A stretch of 64,000 nt of DNA from assembly GCF_964275005.1 (NCBI RefSeq), contig NC_092696.1:25612972-25676971 (forward strand), read 5' to 3'. Origin of the DNA: Diadema setosum (Eukaryota > Echinodermata > Echinoidea > Diadematoida > Diadematidae). The notes under the pieces were generated by a model that saw only the letters and a list, made by a program, of their open reading frames with translations, was not told the origin of the DNA and searched no databases. Positions 42,171 to 54,766 of this stretch are shown piece after piece. A program made the translations under genes and the position numbers. The stretch's first letter is position 1; each line of letters opens with the position of its first letter.

Positions 42171-43021
42171 GAATTACTCCTAGAATTGTTCGAGGATTTT
42201 TGTCTGATATATACTATAAACATTTTCCCTGTATGCATTTATTTCTGTGGGTATTTACAGAGTTGCCGGCATTGTTGACAACCATACAGTTTTTCTGTAA
42301 GGATGCCAGATGAACTGGTGTCGGGACCAAGTCTGGAGGAGAAGAGGCACTTGGAACCGAGGTAGAGACTCTAAGAAGGAGACCCAGGGGGCAAAATCCA
42401 AGCCCAAGCCCATGGTCCAGTGGCACCTCGTTCCCGATGGCGACGTATGTTGTTTCTTAGTGTGTGTTTGATAAATTTTAGCAAATGATACCCTACTCCC
42501 CTCCTCGAAGTAAACAAATTGACAAATAACATTATACTGTTTGAATAGGGTTGGGATGGAATTAATTTGCCTGAAGTGCAGATTTTTGCAATTTTCAACT
42601 TCACGCATCTTTTCCCTTTTACACTGTGTTATTGCATGTTTTCAACTCATTGAAGAAGAGCTGAGTGTACTTGGGACTTGTCTTCAACGGAATTGTGAAA
42701 AAGGAGCATATATGAACTTCATCCATGCCTATAGAAATGGCAAATTTTTCCAGAATATGCTCATTTCCAAACATGAAAATGGTGAGCTGATGTATTTTTT
42801 TGAAAGTGACAAGTGCGAAACGATGCATTCACTGTAAATCATTTTTCTCTCCCTCTTTTCCTGTTTTCCTTCTAATATTCCATTTTCCCATGAACAGTTA
42901 ACCTGCGTGGGCAAGTCCTACTGCCAAATAAAGACATTAAGACACTCCCCCATGACTCGCCAAGGGTGAGAAGCTGATGCCCGAGGATGATACCTGTTCA
43001 AAGCAGGATACCAGGTATGGA

Positions 43022-43053
<32 letters not shown>

Positions 43054-45409
43054 GCATGCTTCCTTATTTTGGCTCATGTTATGATGGGACGATGGCCAAG
43101 TTAAATTACAGGTTAATGATTTTGTTGTCATGCAAATAAAAAAAAATCTTTTGAAGTTCTTGAATGAATACACTTTTTTTAGTAGAACCATTATGTCATC
43201 TACTCATTGAGTGTCATCACTGTGTTGAAGAAACAATATCAGTTAGATGTTAACAAAAAACAATGCTTACCTGTTTTTCTATGTTGACTAACCATGAAAT
43301 GATATTTTTTTTGGGTACCTGTCCGGACACCCAATGACTGGGTAGAAGAAGAAGAATGATGGAACCGAGATCTACAAGGCAACAACGCTTCAGAGAAGCC
43401 CTCATGGCTTTTCTCAATGAAAATACTACAGCCATCGTGCCATCCAAATGCCTTAGAAACCATGACAGTGGCAATATATCGGGGAGCAAGACGTTTTTGA
43501 TGTCATTTTCGAAGGTCGGTCTTCCAAGTCTTGGCTCATAGCGAGATCAAGTACAAGTCCTCCAATTAATGAATTGAAATTGTGGACTAGATATAGATCT
43601 CGAGTAAGGAGTATTTATCAAATAAAGTTTGTTTGCTTTACTTTTCTTTTCTTTTTTGGCAAAACTCTGTGTGCCCAAGGTTTCAAGTAATGGATGTGAA
43701 ATACACTGTACATATTTAAGCATGGATGTTCTGTAATAAAAAGTACGAGTTGCCTTCATACAACATCAGTCAATGTTCTCTTTTGCCTTGTGTGCTAATT
43801 AACATCACCAAATTACATCATGTATAAACAATATAGATGTAATGTGCAGTATAGTGTCCTCTCCCATATGCATAGCAAACATGCGCTCTTGTTGTAGGGT
43901 GATATTTAGCAGTCGCTGTTTCAAATTGTATGGTTTATTCATGGTATATTGTGATATCTGACACAACCATTTATAAGTGGACGAAGACTCAATTGTATGT
44001 ACATTGCAATATCAGCTATGATGGCAATGCTAGCAATTGCAAATTATGATTATGATAAAAATGTTATCAGTTGTACTAAGTAATGACATCATAATTTTAA
44101 TCATTTTGTTATTACAAGAGAGTAAGTGTATGAGCAGAAATCTATTTCCAAATAGTACCTTTATGTGTATTAGATTACATAACAGAGGTAAATGTTGAAA
44201 TTAGAGATGGAATGAGAGGAGGTGGTAGATAAATAATTATTATGTCAGAAAACTTGAGAACCATAATTTGCATGAAACTGGCAGCTCTCCTGAGCTTGCC
44301 AGAGACGCTCCCAAAGTAAAAGTGGAACAAGTCATTCTAACAGCAGAAAGTGAAAACAGATTCTTTTTTAGTTCAATGGAACATTTGGATGTGACTAGTG
44401 TTTTTATGAGGGGGAGGGTTTACCAAAAGGATTGGTTTGATGTTATCTTTAGAGCAACATATACCTGACAGATTCTTAAGGAGGATCCAAATCGCTCAAG
44501 TGCTTCAGTTTATGTATATTAATCAATTACTCTTGAAACCGATTAAGTCTAACATTATTATATAATATAACCAACTGTCGGTTTACTTAACTACAACAAG
44601 ACAAACTAGTTTTACACAACAAAAACAGTTACACAACAAAACATACACGGACATGTATGCGGGTGATGCTGAGAAAGAAAAATAAAGAAGAAGGGGACAG
44701 CGATAATGAAAGATGGTGAGAAAGAACAGGAGAGAGAGAAATAGAAAGACTCCTCGTTCACTGTACAATAACACACTGTGCAAATACAACACTATTGCAG
44801 GTGCATTCACCCTGTTGCCAGGTAACGGCTGGGTGTAGCAACGTACGGACCAGCTAACGTCAGAGGAATATCCTCCTTCTTTGGAAATCATGTTCAAAAA
44901 CAATTCTTTAAAATTAAGGAAAAGTCACTCATAGGGGTGTGTCCAGTCTGACCAATTGGTAGAAAGTTTTCTGAACCATCTAACCCTCTCCTCCAATAAG
45001 ATAACTTGTTTAATAAATTAATATACAGTGCTTGGTCCTACATAGACACGTGTAGTTAAGAAGGAAATTTTGGTGTTTTTGATGTTGTCTGAAATAGTGT
45101 GCAAACTGTATAGGATGCCATATAAAGAGTCATTTGTACTGGTACCTCTTGCTCATCAGCTCTGCTAATTAAATAATAGAATGCCTGTGATTTTAACTTA
45201 TTGAGAAATGCAAGTAATGGATCTGTGCTCAGTTACATGGGATCACACTCCATTACTCAGATGCTCAGTTACATGACATCACCAGGCATTGGCGTGACCC
45301 CATGTTGTGTTTTTAGGACACCTGAAGCGATAATGACTTTCCAAAAAAGAAAAAAAAAATCAATAATGTATAAAACAAGCAAACATATATGCCATTATCC
45401 TGTTTTTAG
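42171..45409. other. Poorly resolved stretch between transposase copies
   Basis: Some segments look exon-like by splice context. One is 42283-42445 (after AAG, Pro/Arg/Gly-rich). Another is 43350-43500, which encodes EPRSTRQQRFREALMAFLNE then NTTAIVPSKCLRNHDS. None can be joined into a recognised protein. There is a T run at 43022-43045. These may be degraded exons of the element around 41-42 kb. No host gene is supported. Confidence 0.3.
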
Positions 45410-47204
45410 ATGGCATCTTTGAGATATGTTGTGGTTGAGTTCGAAAAAGAAGCTGGGAGTCACAAAACCAGTGTGGAAGTAGTCCCGGAAACTTGGAAGG
45501 ACACTGAAGGACATCAGTGTTACCTCTATCCGTCCCACTACTCGGATAACAGAATTTTCAAAGCCGCTAAGAAAGGGGAGCCCCCAACAGACCAGTGGAC
45601 ATCCTACCCTGTACGCAGAGAATGGCTTACCACTGGTTAGTTATGCATGCACTCATTTCAATATCTATCATCTAGCAGGAAGCCAGTTGCACTGTGCATT
45701 GAATACCAATTAATTCATTTTTTCTTTGCTTTTTAAATATTACATCATATTATGATTTATTGATGCTGATGTGCTCCAAAACGTACCTCCAGCTTCTTCT
45801 GCATCAGAGCTACAAGGTTCACCTTCAATAGCTGTACCATCCACATCCTCTGTAGAGCGCAGCTCAAATCCGTCATCCCCACCTATGTCCGAGTCATCTT
45901 CAACTGACATCCCTTCATCTGGCAATATTGCAAAAGTGATCAATCGTACACCCTCTCATCTGAGTCAACCTCTGAAAGCGAAGGTGATGAGTTAAGTTGG
46001 TATTGTACTGAGTCCAAGTATATGGTTTTCGAATCGCAGCTGGAGAAGCTTCTCTATGCCCTCAAGTGTGACAAGTGTGAAGGGGGCATATCACAGAGTT
46101 GAAGAAAAATGTTGTAGGAACCCTGTTAGCTGTGTCTGCCATTTGTGCGTGTGGTAACACTGTAACACGCTGGGAGTCGCAGCCAAGGATAGGGCAAATG
46201 CCTGTTGGAAATATCCTGTGTACATCTAGTGCTTTTTTCAGTGGGGGGACCCAAGGAAGCATTGACTTTTTTCTCTCATTCCTGAACATGCAAAACATCA
46301 GTAAGACAAAATTCTACCAAAATCAAAGAAAACTAGTGCTCTCAGCAGTAAATACTGCCTACTTACAGAATGTTTGTGAAGTGAGAAGGGAAGTTTGTAG
46401 GGATGACATGATAATTTGTGGGGATGGGAGGTGTGACTCCCCTGGCTTCAACGCCAAGTATTGTTCCTACAGTTTCATGGAGATGAACTCAAACAAAATC
46501 ATTGCCATGTCCCTAGTTCAAGTTACAGTGAGGCCACTAGCTCTGTGGCAATGGAATAGTTAGGATTCAAAAGGGCTTTGGATGAGCTCTTAGAGACAAA
46601 TTGTAGTGTTGCCACAGTTGCAACCGATCGGCACATGGGCATAAGGAAGCTGGTGAGAGAGGAGTACCCAGACATCGACCATCAGTTCGATGTCTGGCAC
46701 ATGACTAAATCCGCTGTGAAAAAGCTCACTGCCTAGAGTAAACGAAAAGAATGTGAAGAGCTAGGCCCCTGGATAAGGGCAGTAAGCAACCATCTCTGGA
46801 GGGCTGCTGCAAACTGTGATGGGGATGAGGAAAAGCTTGTTGAAATATCGCAGTCCATGACCCACCATGTGTGTAATATACACATCCTGAACTCCGGTGA
46901 GAAATATCACAAGTGTGCCCATGGCCCCACTGACCCCACTCGGGAGGGAAAAGTAAAATGGCTTACCCCAGACTCCCCTGCACATGTTGCGCTTCAAGAT
47001 GTCTTGTTTAACAGGAACTTGGTGAAAGACATGAAGCACCTTACCAAAGCTTGCAGGACTGGTGAGTTGGAGGCATTTCATGCCATGCTGCTGAAATACC
47101 CTCCCAAGCTTTCTTCACAACAAAGTCCCACGCACAGACTTTTGCGTGCTGAAAATTCCCCAGCCATGCCTGCTGCTGAGCCTGATGAGTGTCATCATAA
47201 ATAA
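45410..47204 (+). pseudogene. GDGR-DSPG transposase gene, copy 3, most complete (possibly Kolobok), degraded
   Basis: Exon 1 (from ATG 45410, after an AG acceptor) encodes LRYVVVEFEKEAGSHKTSVE then TDQWTSYPVRREWL, resembling the N-terminal domain seen in DUF4806-type and transposon proteins. It ends at a GTTAGT donor. After an acceptor at 45793 comes a Ser/Pro-rich linker, then ESKYMVFESQLEKLLYALKC, a CxxC zinc ribbon, TRWESQPRIGQMPVGNILCT, IICGDGRCDSPGFNAKYCSY, VATVATDRHMGIRKLVREEY, INHQFDVWHM-type text (DHQFDVWHMTKSAVKKL), WIRAVSNHLWRAAANCDGDE and LEAFHAMLLKYPPK. GDGRCDSPG and DVWH probably hold catalytic residues of a DDE transposase. Roughly five stops or frame changes break it. The Kolobok assignment is from memory and unverified. 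Confidence 0.75.
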
Positions 47205-47431
47205 GAAGCTCCTACAGACAATTTAACCCTAAAGTGTCATAGACCGATTTAATTTGGCCTTGTTTTGCCATCAGAATGCTTTGGCCGATTAAATCGGCCC
47301 AAGATTGATTGACAGCTGCTCTGTGACAGGTGGAGCTACACATGTATGTGCAGGAAAAGTATAGTCTGTCATTGGTGTATTGTCTGAAGATTGAGTACGG
47401 TACCGGGTATCAGTAACATAATAATATAAAC
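47205..47431. other. Flank of transposase copy 3
   Basis: It contains TTTAACCCTAAAGTGTCATAG and an AATCGGCC/GGCC-type short palindrome (CCGATTTAATTTGG ... CCGATTAAATCGG), which could be a terminal region of a TTAA-type element. No gene is seen. Confidence 0.3.
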
Positions 47432-49097
47432 TAGAAATGTCGCTATGGCGACTGATGCCTTCGCCATAATGCATGATTCTCCCAATAGTTGTATAGTACA
47501 ATGTCTTCCCAATGTGTGATGACAGTTTCACATAAGTGGCAAAATATTGATATGACAGGTTTGTCAGAAATGTCTTGAATGTTCACTTTCCTCAAACTGG
47601 GTTTGCTGTAATTGTCTAAGAGTGCAGGTACACATATTTGGGGAATTGAGGATTTTTACTTGACTTCTGATTGACCCTGTTATAAGTTTATGCATTAAGT
47701 AATTTTCAAGGTATGAAGAAAGAGTGTAATTACAGTACAAAATAGATTTTTTTAATTCAAACCTAACCTTTGACCCTTAACCTTTGACCTTCTGGCTGGA
47801 AATTTCTCAGAGAATCTCCATTAGGTAATACATGTATATATTAAGTTTTAAAACTAATAATGCAAGCATTGCATAAACTAGTATATGAGGGAAACAATAA
47901 AATTTTGAGGGGTTGACCTTGACTTTTGACCCCCTGACTATTGACCCATGACCCCTAAATTTCCTAGATAATCCCTGCCAGTCGGTACATGCATATGTAC
48001 CAAGTTCCATGAAGATACATTGAACCATTTGCGAGAAAAATGAAATTGCAACATTTTCACCAAACATTTGACCTTTGAACTTAGTTATAGTAGATAATAG
48101 TAGTAGAAATGATGACCTTTCATCTGCTATTAGTCCCATTAGCGTGTTCTTTGTCAGCAACCTCTCGAAGTTTGTGTTTTTTACAGACTTGCCAACTTTT
48201 GCGGCGTATGAGGCCGTATTTTCTGGCGATCACTGTTGCTGAAATCAGTTGAGATTGTGATGTTTTGTATTGTTTAGATGACATATTTTCAACGTTGATA
48301 GTGCATAAATCTTAATTTCCTCCCGGATATTTGAACACGCTGTGCAATGAGTAGGCACGTTACAATCCCCGCACTGCGCGGCGGTGAAAATGTGCTAGTG
48401 TACGTGCGTGTCTGAATGGGAGAGCTTCTGGGGACTCCCCCCAAAATGCGGCTTTATCATGGGTTGCGTGTGGTTTCATACCTCGGATACTGGTTAAACA
48501 TATTCATTACACTTCACCCTTCAATTTCGTATCCGATTTATACGGAGACTTGTATCGCGATTGCAAGCAGTGGACAAAGAAAGTGAAGCTAAAGTTCGAC
48601 CCGTTCCAACTGAAGGATCGGAACCTTAGCCTGGGATGAAAGGTATGTAGGATGATTAATCATATATAAGTGCTCTTGTGAAATTTTATCGAAATCTGTT
48701 GAAGCTAAATATTTTTTTTCGACCCGGAAATGATGCATGTCATGTCGTGTTTGCAACTTCGAAGCTCCGTCTGTGTGTGTGCGTACCCATGCATGCGATA
48801 TGTGTGCACGTGTACTGCCGATGTTGCATGGCGATGTTGTGAACGATGTGAAGAGAATGTCATTTATTGTCCCATTTTCTTGTATGAAAATACGGATTGT
48901 GAATAGAAAATGATGAAAAATATGCATTATTTAGATATCATTCTTACATTAGATGAAAAAAAAAGCAGTCATTATAGCAACAATAAAGTGGATGTTTACG
49001 GATTTTATGGACATACTGGCGATGAAAATATGTGAATATCGAGTGAATATACATGTAGCTATTGCTGATCTAGACCAGACCTACGTGATGTAACTTC
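47432..49097. repeat. Long direct repeat, copy A (minisatellite element plus downstream unknown sequence)
   Basis: From CTAAGAGTGCAGGTACAC (47616) this matches 61175-61650. Then, after a ~1.34-kb gap relative to the other copy, 48092-49097 matches 62990-64000 with about 1-2% differences by eye. 47432 starts a repeat family whose opposite end (GTGGCGGAGGCATAA) is present only in copy B at 62280. Tandem TTGACC/TTTGACC words are frequent at 47760-48090. Whether this segment encodes anything is unclear. Confidence 0.85.
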
Positions 49098-49870
49098 TTT
49101 TGTATGGGGTGGAATTACGATAAATTTCCAAAACAATATGGTCAGAAAGAACCTGTTTTCATTATTTTCACTCACAATTACCAGTAATTAATCACATACA
49201 ATCATTGAAATATTGTCTTGAATTCAGCCCCCAAAAGGTGCACTTGGTTTTTTTGTTTGTTTGTTTATTTGTTTGTTAACTTGTCAGCTTCTGCTGGTAG
49301 GCATTTGAATACTGAGAGATTAGGGGTAATGTATTGAATGTATTTATTTTTCATCACGCGCCAGAAAAAAAACCAAAACACCTGCTCCCCCCCAAAAAGG
49401 TTTGTTTTCTTGGTAAACACACCCCTCCCCTCCCCCCCCCCCCCCATGAAAAATCCTGGCTACGGGCCTGTAGTGAAAACCAACATCAAAGTTCAAACCT
49501 ACCATAACATTGTTTGTAATTACATTTTGTTTGTCAATGAGGAAATATCTACATGTAGAACCCTCTATTTTTTTTTTGTTATAGCCAATATAGGGCCTAT
49601 ATTTTTAAAGAGCCTGTATTGAATTGATTTGAAACTCCATAGCCTAGGGTCTATGGCAAAAATGTCGAGGGGGGGGGGGGGGCTGACATTTTACAGTAGT
49701 TATATGATAGTTATATAATAGATATCTCTATTGAAAAGCTGCATGAGGAAGAGATTTTGAAAGTTTTGATTTTTACCATGATATACCAAAACTATTTTGT
49801 TCTAAATAGGCAATCATGTTGAGCCTACATATCATTATCAAGGGTGTCTATACCATTCTTTTTTTATAAA
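49098..49870. other. Spacer upstream of the P-like transposase
   Basis: C and G runs (49432-49445 and 49669-49682) and T/G-rich sequence, with (TTTG)n at about 49250-49278. No coding exon is supported. Confidence 0.5.
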
Positions 49871-50115
49871 TAAAGGAGCCACAGCCACAGATCCATCCTT
49901 ATTTTCATTTCATTCATTCATTCATTCATTATTTTTTCTCCCTTATTTCCAGATCATGGCACCACAAAAGAAAAGTCTATGTCACAGTGTTTGTTTTTAA
50001 TCTTTTTAAAATTATCTATATAGGAGCCACAGTTACAGAATATGCTTCTTATTTTCATTTCATTTCATTCATTCATTCATTCATTTTCTAGATGGCACCA
50101 CGAAAGAAAAGACAA
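49871..50115 (+). repeat. Tandem duplication covering the transposase start exon
   Basis: Two ~150-bp units share AGGAGCCACAG, TTATTTTCATTTCATTCATT with (CATT)n, a splice-acceptor-like TTTCCAG/TTTTCTAG, and ATGGCACCAC[AG]AAAG. Only the second continues into a long open frame. Confidence 0.8.
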
Positions 50116-53100
50116 AAGGTTGTCAATCCTTATGTCCAGCCTGGCATAGCACTATCCCATCTTGAAAGGAGTTTTTCAGTCATTCCGGATGCACAAGCTG
50201 ATTTGAAAAATGGACATGTCTTGTACTTGTACAAAACTTCTGAAAAGAGTCGCACTGAAGCTGAGAGGAAGCTGAGGTTGCATTTTCCTTTGATAGAGTC
50301 AGACACTTCAACCATTAACTCAAAAGTGAAGATTCTTGTCAATAAGTCTTTACTCAAGTATAAGAAGCTGAGCAACGTGAAGGAGTTTGAGGCGTTTGCA
50401 AAGATTTGTGATGAAACTTTTCATCTTCCCAAGGGCAGTCATGACAGTCCAGCATCTCAGAAAGAAGATCCTGACTCGGGGAAACCCACTGAAATCCAAG
50501 TGCAAGACAGCAATGGTGGAGATCCATGCATTGGTGAAGCCAGTACTACATTTTTAATAGTGTAAGTCCCTCTCCTGTGACCACAATACCTACAACTGAA
50601 GCTCCTCAGGTACCAACACCATCAACATCTGCTGTGTCTACACAAAGTGCCAAGGAAGTCTTCACGCCCAGGAAAAAGTTACTGAAGAGAAGATTAGACT
50701 TTTTGTCCACGTCAAATGCTGCCCTTACGCAAAAGTACAAGTCCAGAATTAATGAACTTCGAACACAATTGAAAACTCCCAATCGTGTCGTAAATCAGGC
50801 TCTGAAGAGAAAGGATCATAGCATTGGATTAAAGAACAGGAGGATTCAAGAACTGGGAGCCAGATTAAGTGGAAATGCACTGGCAAGAGAGCTTGCAGAA
50901 GAAAAGGCCAAGTACTTTAAACTCAAAAAAGAACACCAACTGTTGCTGAAGCGTCGGTCAGCCAAGAAAGGAAAAAAGCGAACTGTTCCATTGCAGCAGT
51001 ACAAAAAAATTCAAAATAAACTGAGAGACAAGGAAGAGCAGTTGAAGGGCTTAGAATATGACAATCTCATTCTCAGAGAAGAAATTGAAGATTTAAAGGC
51101 TGCCAGTACCATCCAGACCAAAGAGGACCACAAGACCTACTCAGCATCAACAAGAATGACTGTTTTTGACTGTATAGTAAATAAAACACCAACTGCAAAT
51201 ATTCCAGTCCTCATTTACCAGATGCATAAGCGACATGGTCTCCATGTAGAGAGTGTTCCGCAACGAAGTGCAGTGGAGATCACGGCCCGAGAGTTGGGAG
51301 CCATAGCTGAGCTTCAGACAGCCGAGATGCTATTATCAACCACAGATGTCACTTTGGGTTTTGACGCTACTACTCAAGAAGAGACCCATGTCAACAGTAT
51401 CCACTTCACCTCAAAAGATGAATGCCTTGCTGCAGCGTGTGACGAGTTAGCTGGCGGAACTGCAGAGGATTACGCAGAGCACATCTGTGGTACTGTTGAC
51501 AATCTGAGTGAAACCTACACTTACTTCCATGAGGGAACCGACTACCAAGATACCCGAAAGAAAATTATCAACAACATTTCCAATACCTTAAGTGATAGAT
51601 GTGCTGCAAACCATGCAGCGATAAGGATCGTAAACAGCGAGTGGGGGAAATCCTTGAATGAGCTTAACTGCCATTTACACCCCTTGGACTCCATAGCATC
51701 TTCTGTACGGTCAGCTCTTAAGAAGCATGAAGAGGCGAAAGGAAGAGTGTATGGGAAAGACTGCATTGCTGGCTATTGTATTGCAGATGAACAAACTGAG
51801 GTTCAAAAATGGGAAAGGTGACCCGAAAAGGTTTGTTGCCTTCTTGGATGAGAGAGGTATTCCTAGAGGTGTTCTGCCACGCTATCGAGGGAACAGGTTA
51901 CATGTTCTTTTCCACATCAGTGGGAAACTAATCGAACACTATGACAGTTTTCTAGTGTTTCTGAAGAAGGGGGTTTCTTGTGGCGGCTTGAGAAGTGCCA
52001 TCCTCAATGATTTCTCCCAGCAAACAGCAAGAGTAGAGCTTCAGATCTTGGGGTTACTGGGAAAGCTGTTGTCTGGACCATGGATGAAGAAATTTTATAC
52101 TCCAAGCCAGACACAGCTTAACCATGTCGATGGCATCAACGTGGTTAAAGGAGTCATCATTGCCCTCAAGAACGCCGCAGGGAATCCCGGGAAACTAATC
52201 AAGACCACAAAGGATTTCTTTGGTGAAGAGATGGGTGCGGCTGCAAACAGAAGTCTCTACAGCATCCTGACAGCAGCTAGCAGTGAAGACTTTCGTTTCA
52301 TCAATCCATTCAACGGTGACTCTGTTTATCTGTTCTGCGACGTTCCTCACTTGTTGAAAACTACTCGAAACAACTTTGAAAATTCAGGTTTCAATCGAAA
52401 CACCAGAAATATGAAGGTAAGAACCCCTGCCTGAATTTACAGGTATGCTTTGCCCATGCTGTAAATTAAATTAAAAATCATTGTCTATTGTCTGAAAAAT
52501 TTCTATGCAAAATGCCCTGAAACATATACCTAAAGCTCATTTTTAACTATGAATCAGGGAGGTGTTAGAAAAATCACCTTCCTCGGAGAATGGAACATGC
52601 AAATCATGAGGAAAAAGTTTTTCTTAAAATCATGTCCATGTGCTGTTTGTTAGAAAGAATGGCAATAGTTACTGTTTATAAAGTAAATTAAGATTTGATG
52701 TCTGAGCTAATATCAGCAAAAGATTATAGTCTATACCTCCCTTATTTTGTAAACCCTTAAGAAGCACACCTCCCTAACATTAGCATTTATAAGTCAATAT
52801 TGTGGTATTATCATTGTTGGACTTGAAAGTACACACTTCTCTACTCATATCTCACTTCATATCTGCTGTTAGAACATGGTTACATCAGTGACATACATAC
52901 CTGTATATTGCCCAGAGACTAGGGGAGGTGTGAGAGAGACCAGTCATTCAGTGTTTTCAGTTTTATGTTTAAACAGGGTGGTGTGAGAGAGACTCACACC
53001 TCCCTGGTTAAAACATGTATCTTCTGTTTATCCATTTATCATATATATTTTGTTCTATATTATTTTTTACCTTAATGGATGTTTACGACTGGGATCTTGG

Positions 53101-53715
53101 AAAGCCCTGGAGTCTGCGGCTTCTGCATCGTGTGACAGAGGAACATGTTCGCCTCACGCCAGCACATCGCATGAAAGTCAAACTTGCAGCCCAGGTACTT
53201 GAATGCGATATATATATAACACAACTTCATGTGTATACAAGCAGGGAGGTGTGAGAAAAATCACACCTCCCTGCTAAAAGCAGATAGGAATATCAGATGC
53301 AAAGGAACAAATTTCTTGAATTTTCAACAAAATTTATGAGATTTTATTTGTTTAATATTGAAGTCTTTTATTCAGTTGTTTAAAGATAAAAGAAAGGGCA
53401 GCAAGGTGTTCTCATACTTCTCTGGTACAGGAATCCTTACAGAAAATGTATATAACATTATTTTGACTTTCACTGTATGATTAATCTATTCTCTCTCCTG
53501 CTTTTCTTATTTTCTTATTGCATCAGATCCTTAGTTCTTCCATGGCAAATGCTTTACATGTCCAAGGAAAGCCCCAGACAGACAGCACCAGACTCTTTCT
53601 CGAGTATCTGGACACCTTCTTCAACTGTTTGAACGTGCAACAGAAGGATGCTGGTGCGAGGAAGAGGAAGCCGGCACTCTATCCCTACAGAGAAGTTGAT
53701 GACTGGCGATTCACA
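50092..53715 (+). CDS. Multi-exon transposase with P-element/THAP9-like C-terminal half (damaged)
   Basis: Main exon 50092-52416 starts at ATG after a TAG acceptor (APRKKRQKVVNPYV...). A long coiled coil at 50.7-51.1 kb (LREEIEDL) follows, then LGFDATTQEETHVNSIHFTS, LNELNCHLHPLDSIASSV, GNRLHVLFHISGKLIEHYDS and INPFNGDSVYLFCDVPHLLK followed by TTRNNFENSG. Exons at 53084-53194 (LTPAHRMKVKLAAQ) and 53527-53715 (SSMANAL, DTFFNCLNVQQKD, RKRKPALYPY) continue it, with GTACTT and GTATGT donors. PHLLKxxRNN, KVKLAAQxLSxxxA and FFxCLNV are signatures of P-superfamily transposases. The frame changes once in a T run near 50.55 kb and once near 51.8 kb, and no C-terminal stop exon follows. No THAP zinc finger is seen at the start. 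Host-domesticated status is not supported. Confidence 0.7.
52417..53083 (+). other. Intron of the P-like transposase with hairpin repeats
   Basis: Contains the GGGAGGTGT hairpin copies at 52556-52583, 52921-52936 and 52973-53007, and otherwise AT-rich intron sequence. The acceptor before the next exon is not sharply defined. Confidence 0.45.
52973..53007. repeat. Short palindrome CAGGG(A/T)GGTGTGAG hairpin, copy
   Basis: CAGGGTGGTGTGAGAGAGAC runs into TCACACCTCCCTGG, forming a 14-bp stem with a short loop. Related sites are at 52556-52583, 53242-53274 and (half sites) 62458-62520. Confidence 0.8.
53242..53274. repeat. Short perfect palindrome CAGGGAGGTGTGA hairpin, copy
   Basis: CAGGGAGGTGTGAG then AAAAAT then CACACCTCCCTG forms a perfect 12-13-bp stem. 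It lies 48 bp after the donor of the second P-like exon, inside an intron. Confidence 0.85.
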
Positions 53716-54740
53716 GTATGTACATTTTTGTACTTCTGTTGAATTACAATTTTTTCTTTCATATTCAATTTGCTTATTATACATGGTCTTCTGATGTCAG
53801 CCTTGCACCGAGTATTCAGAAAATGAAATTTCACCCAATAGACTTGAAAAAGATTTATCTACATATATCCAGACATATATTTGTGAAATTATCTAAATTT
53901 TGAATGTTTTTTCCGTATTTATAATCAAGTAAACCCAATCTCTTGAAGTCTAAAATGGCCTAATAGAAAGTAATGTACACTTTAGAAATTTTGAAGTTTG
54001 AAGGTGGGCACTGCTGTCTTATATTTTTTCTTGTAATTATTTCAATTTCTGTTGAAAATTCTTTATGTAATTCAAACTTCAATGTTTCACTTTTCTAGGA
54101 GTTGTTCATCATTTGAGTATTGATATTACATTCATGTATGAACAAGACAGGTTTAGAACTCAGAGTGGAATTTAGTGTCAAGAACAATTTTAATACAAAA
54201 ATGTATTCGAGTACCCAAATCCAGATAGTAGAGCGGCTAAGACCCAAAATGCACCCAAATCGTTCACTTTTTGAAGAAAGCGTGAAACTTTGCGCATCAT
54301 ATCTATGATACTTAGGGATCATTTTAAAAATGGATCCAAAAATATAGCGCCCTCTGGCGGCCGCCATCTTGAATTCCAATATGGCCGCCAAAATTTTAAC
54401 ACCCGTGTACAAAATAGCTTATAACTTTCTTGCAGAACATGTTTTTAACATGTATGAGGTATGAATTTAAAGAAAATTAAATTCTTAGCATAATGGAACC
54501 AATTTAGATTTTGTTAAAAATTTACATTTCTTTGATAATGGGAGGAAAATCTATTCATTTTACATTTTTTCTGAAAACTGCAGATTTACCATGAGATGCA
54601 AAATTCTGTAAAATGATCATTATTCAACTAAATGTCATCAAAGAAATTAAAAAAAATATCTTGAAGTATGCTGAATAGATTGTGAAAAGTTAGTGATTAT
54701 TACATTTTTTACCAAAAAGTTATGACCCTTGAAAGAGAGT
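53716..54740. other. Non-coding stretch after the P-like exons
   Basis: AT-rich. A short GC-rich patch at 54345-54385 contains GGCGGCCGCCATCTTG and GGCCGCC. No further P-like coding exon was found. Confidence 0.4.
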
Positions 54741-54766
54741 AATAACAATTTCTTCAGAATCACAAA

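Noticed and set aside
50130-50375. CRISPR arrays or bacterial operons anywhere in the window
   Set aside because: Tandem repeats here are microsatellites, minisatellites or transposon units without unique spacers, and genes are split by introns.
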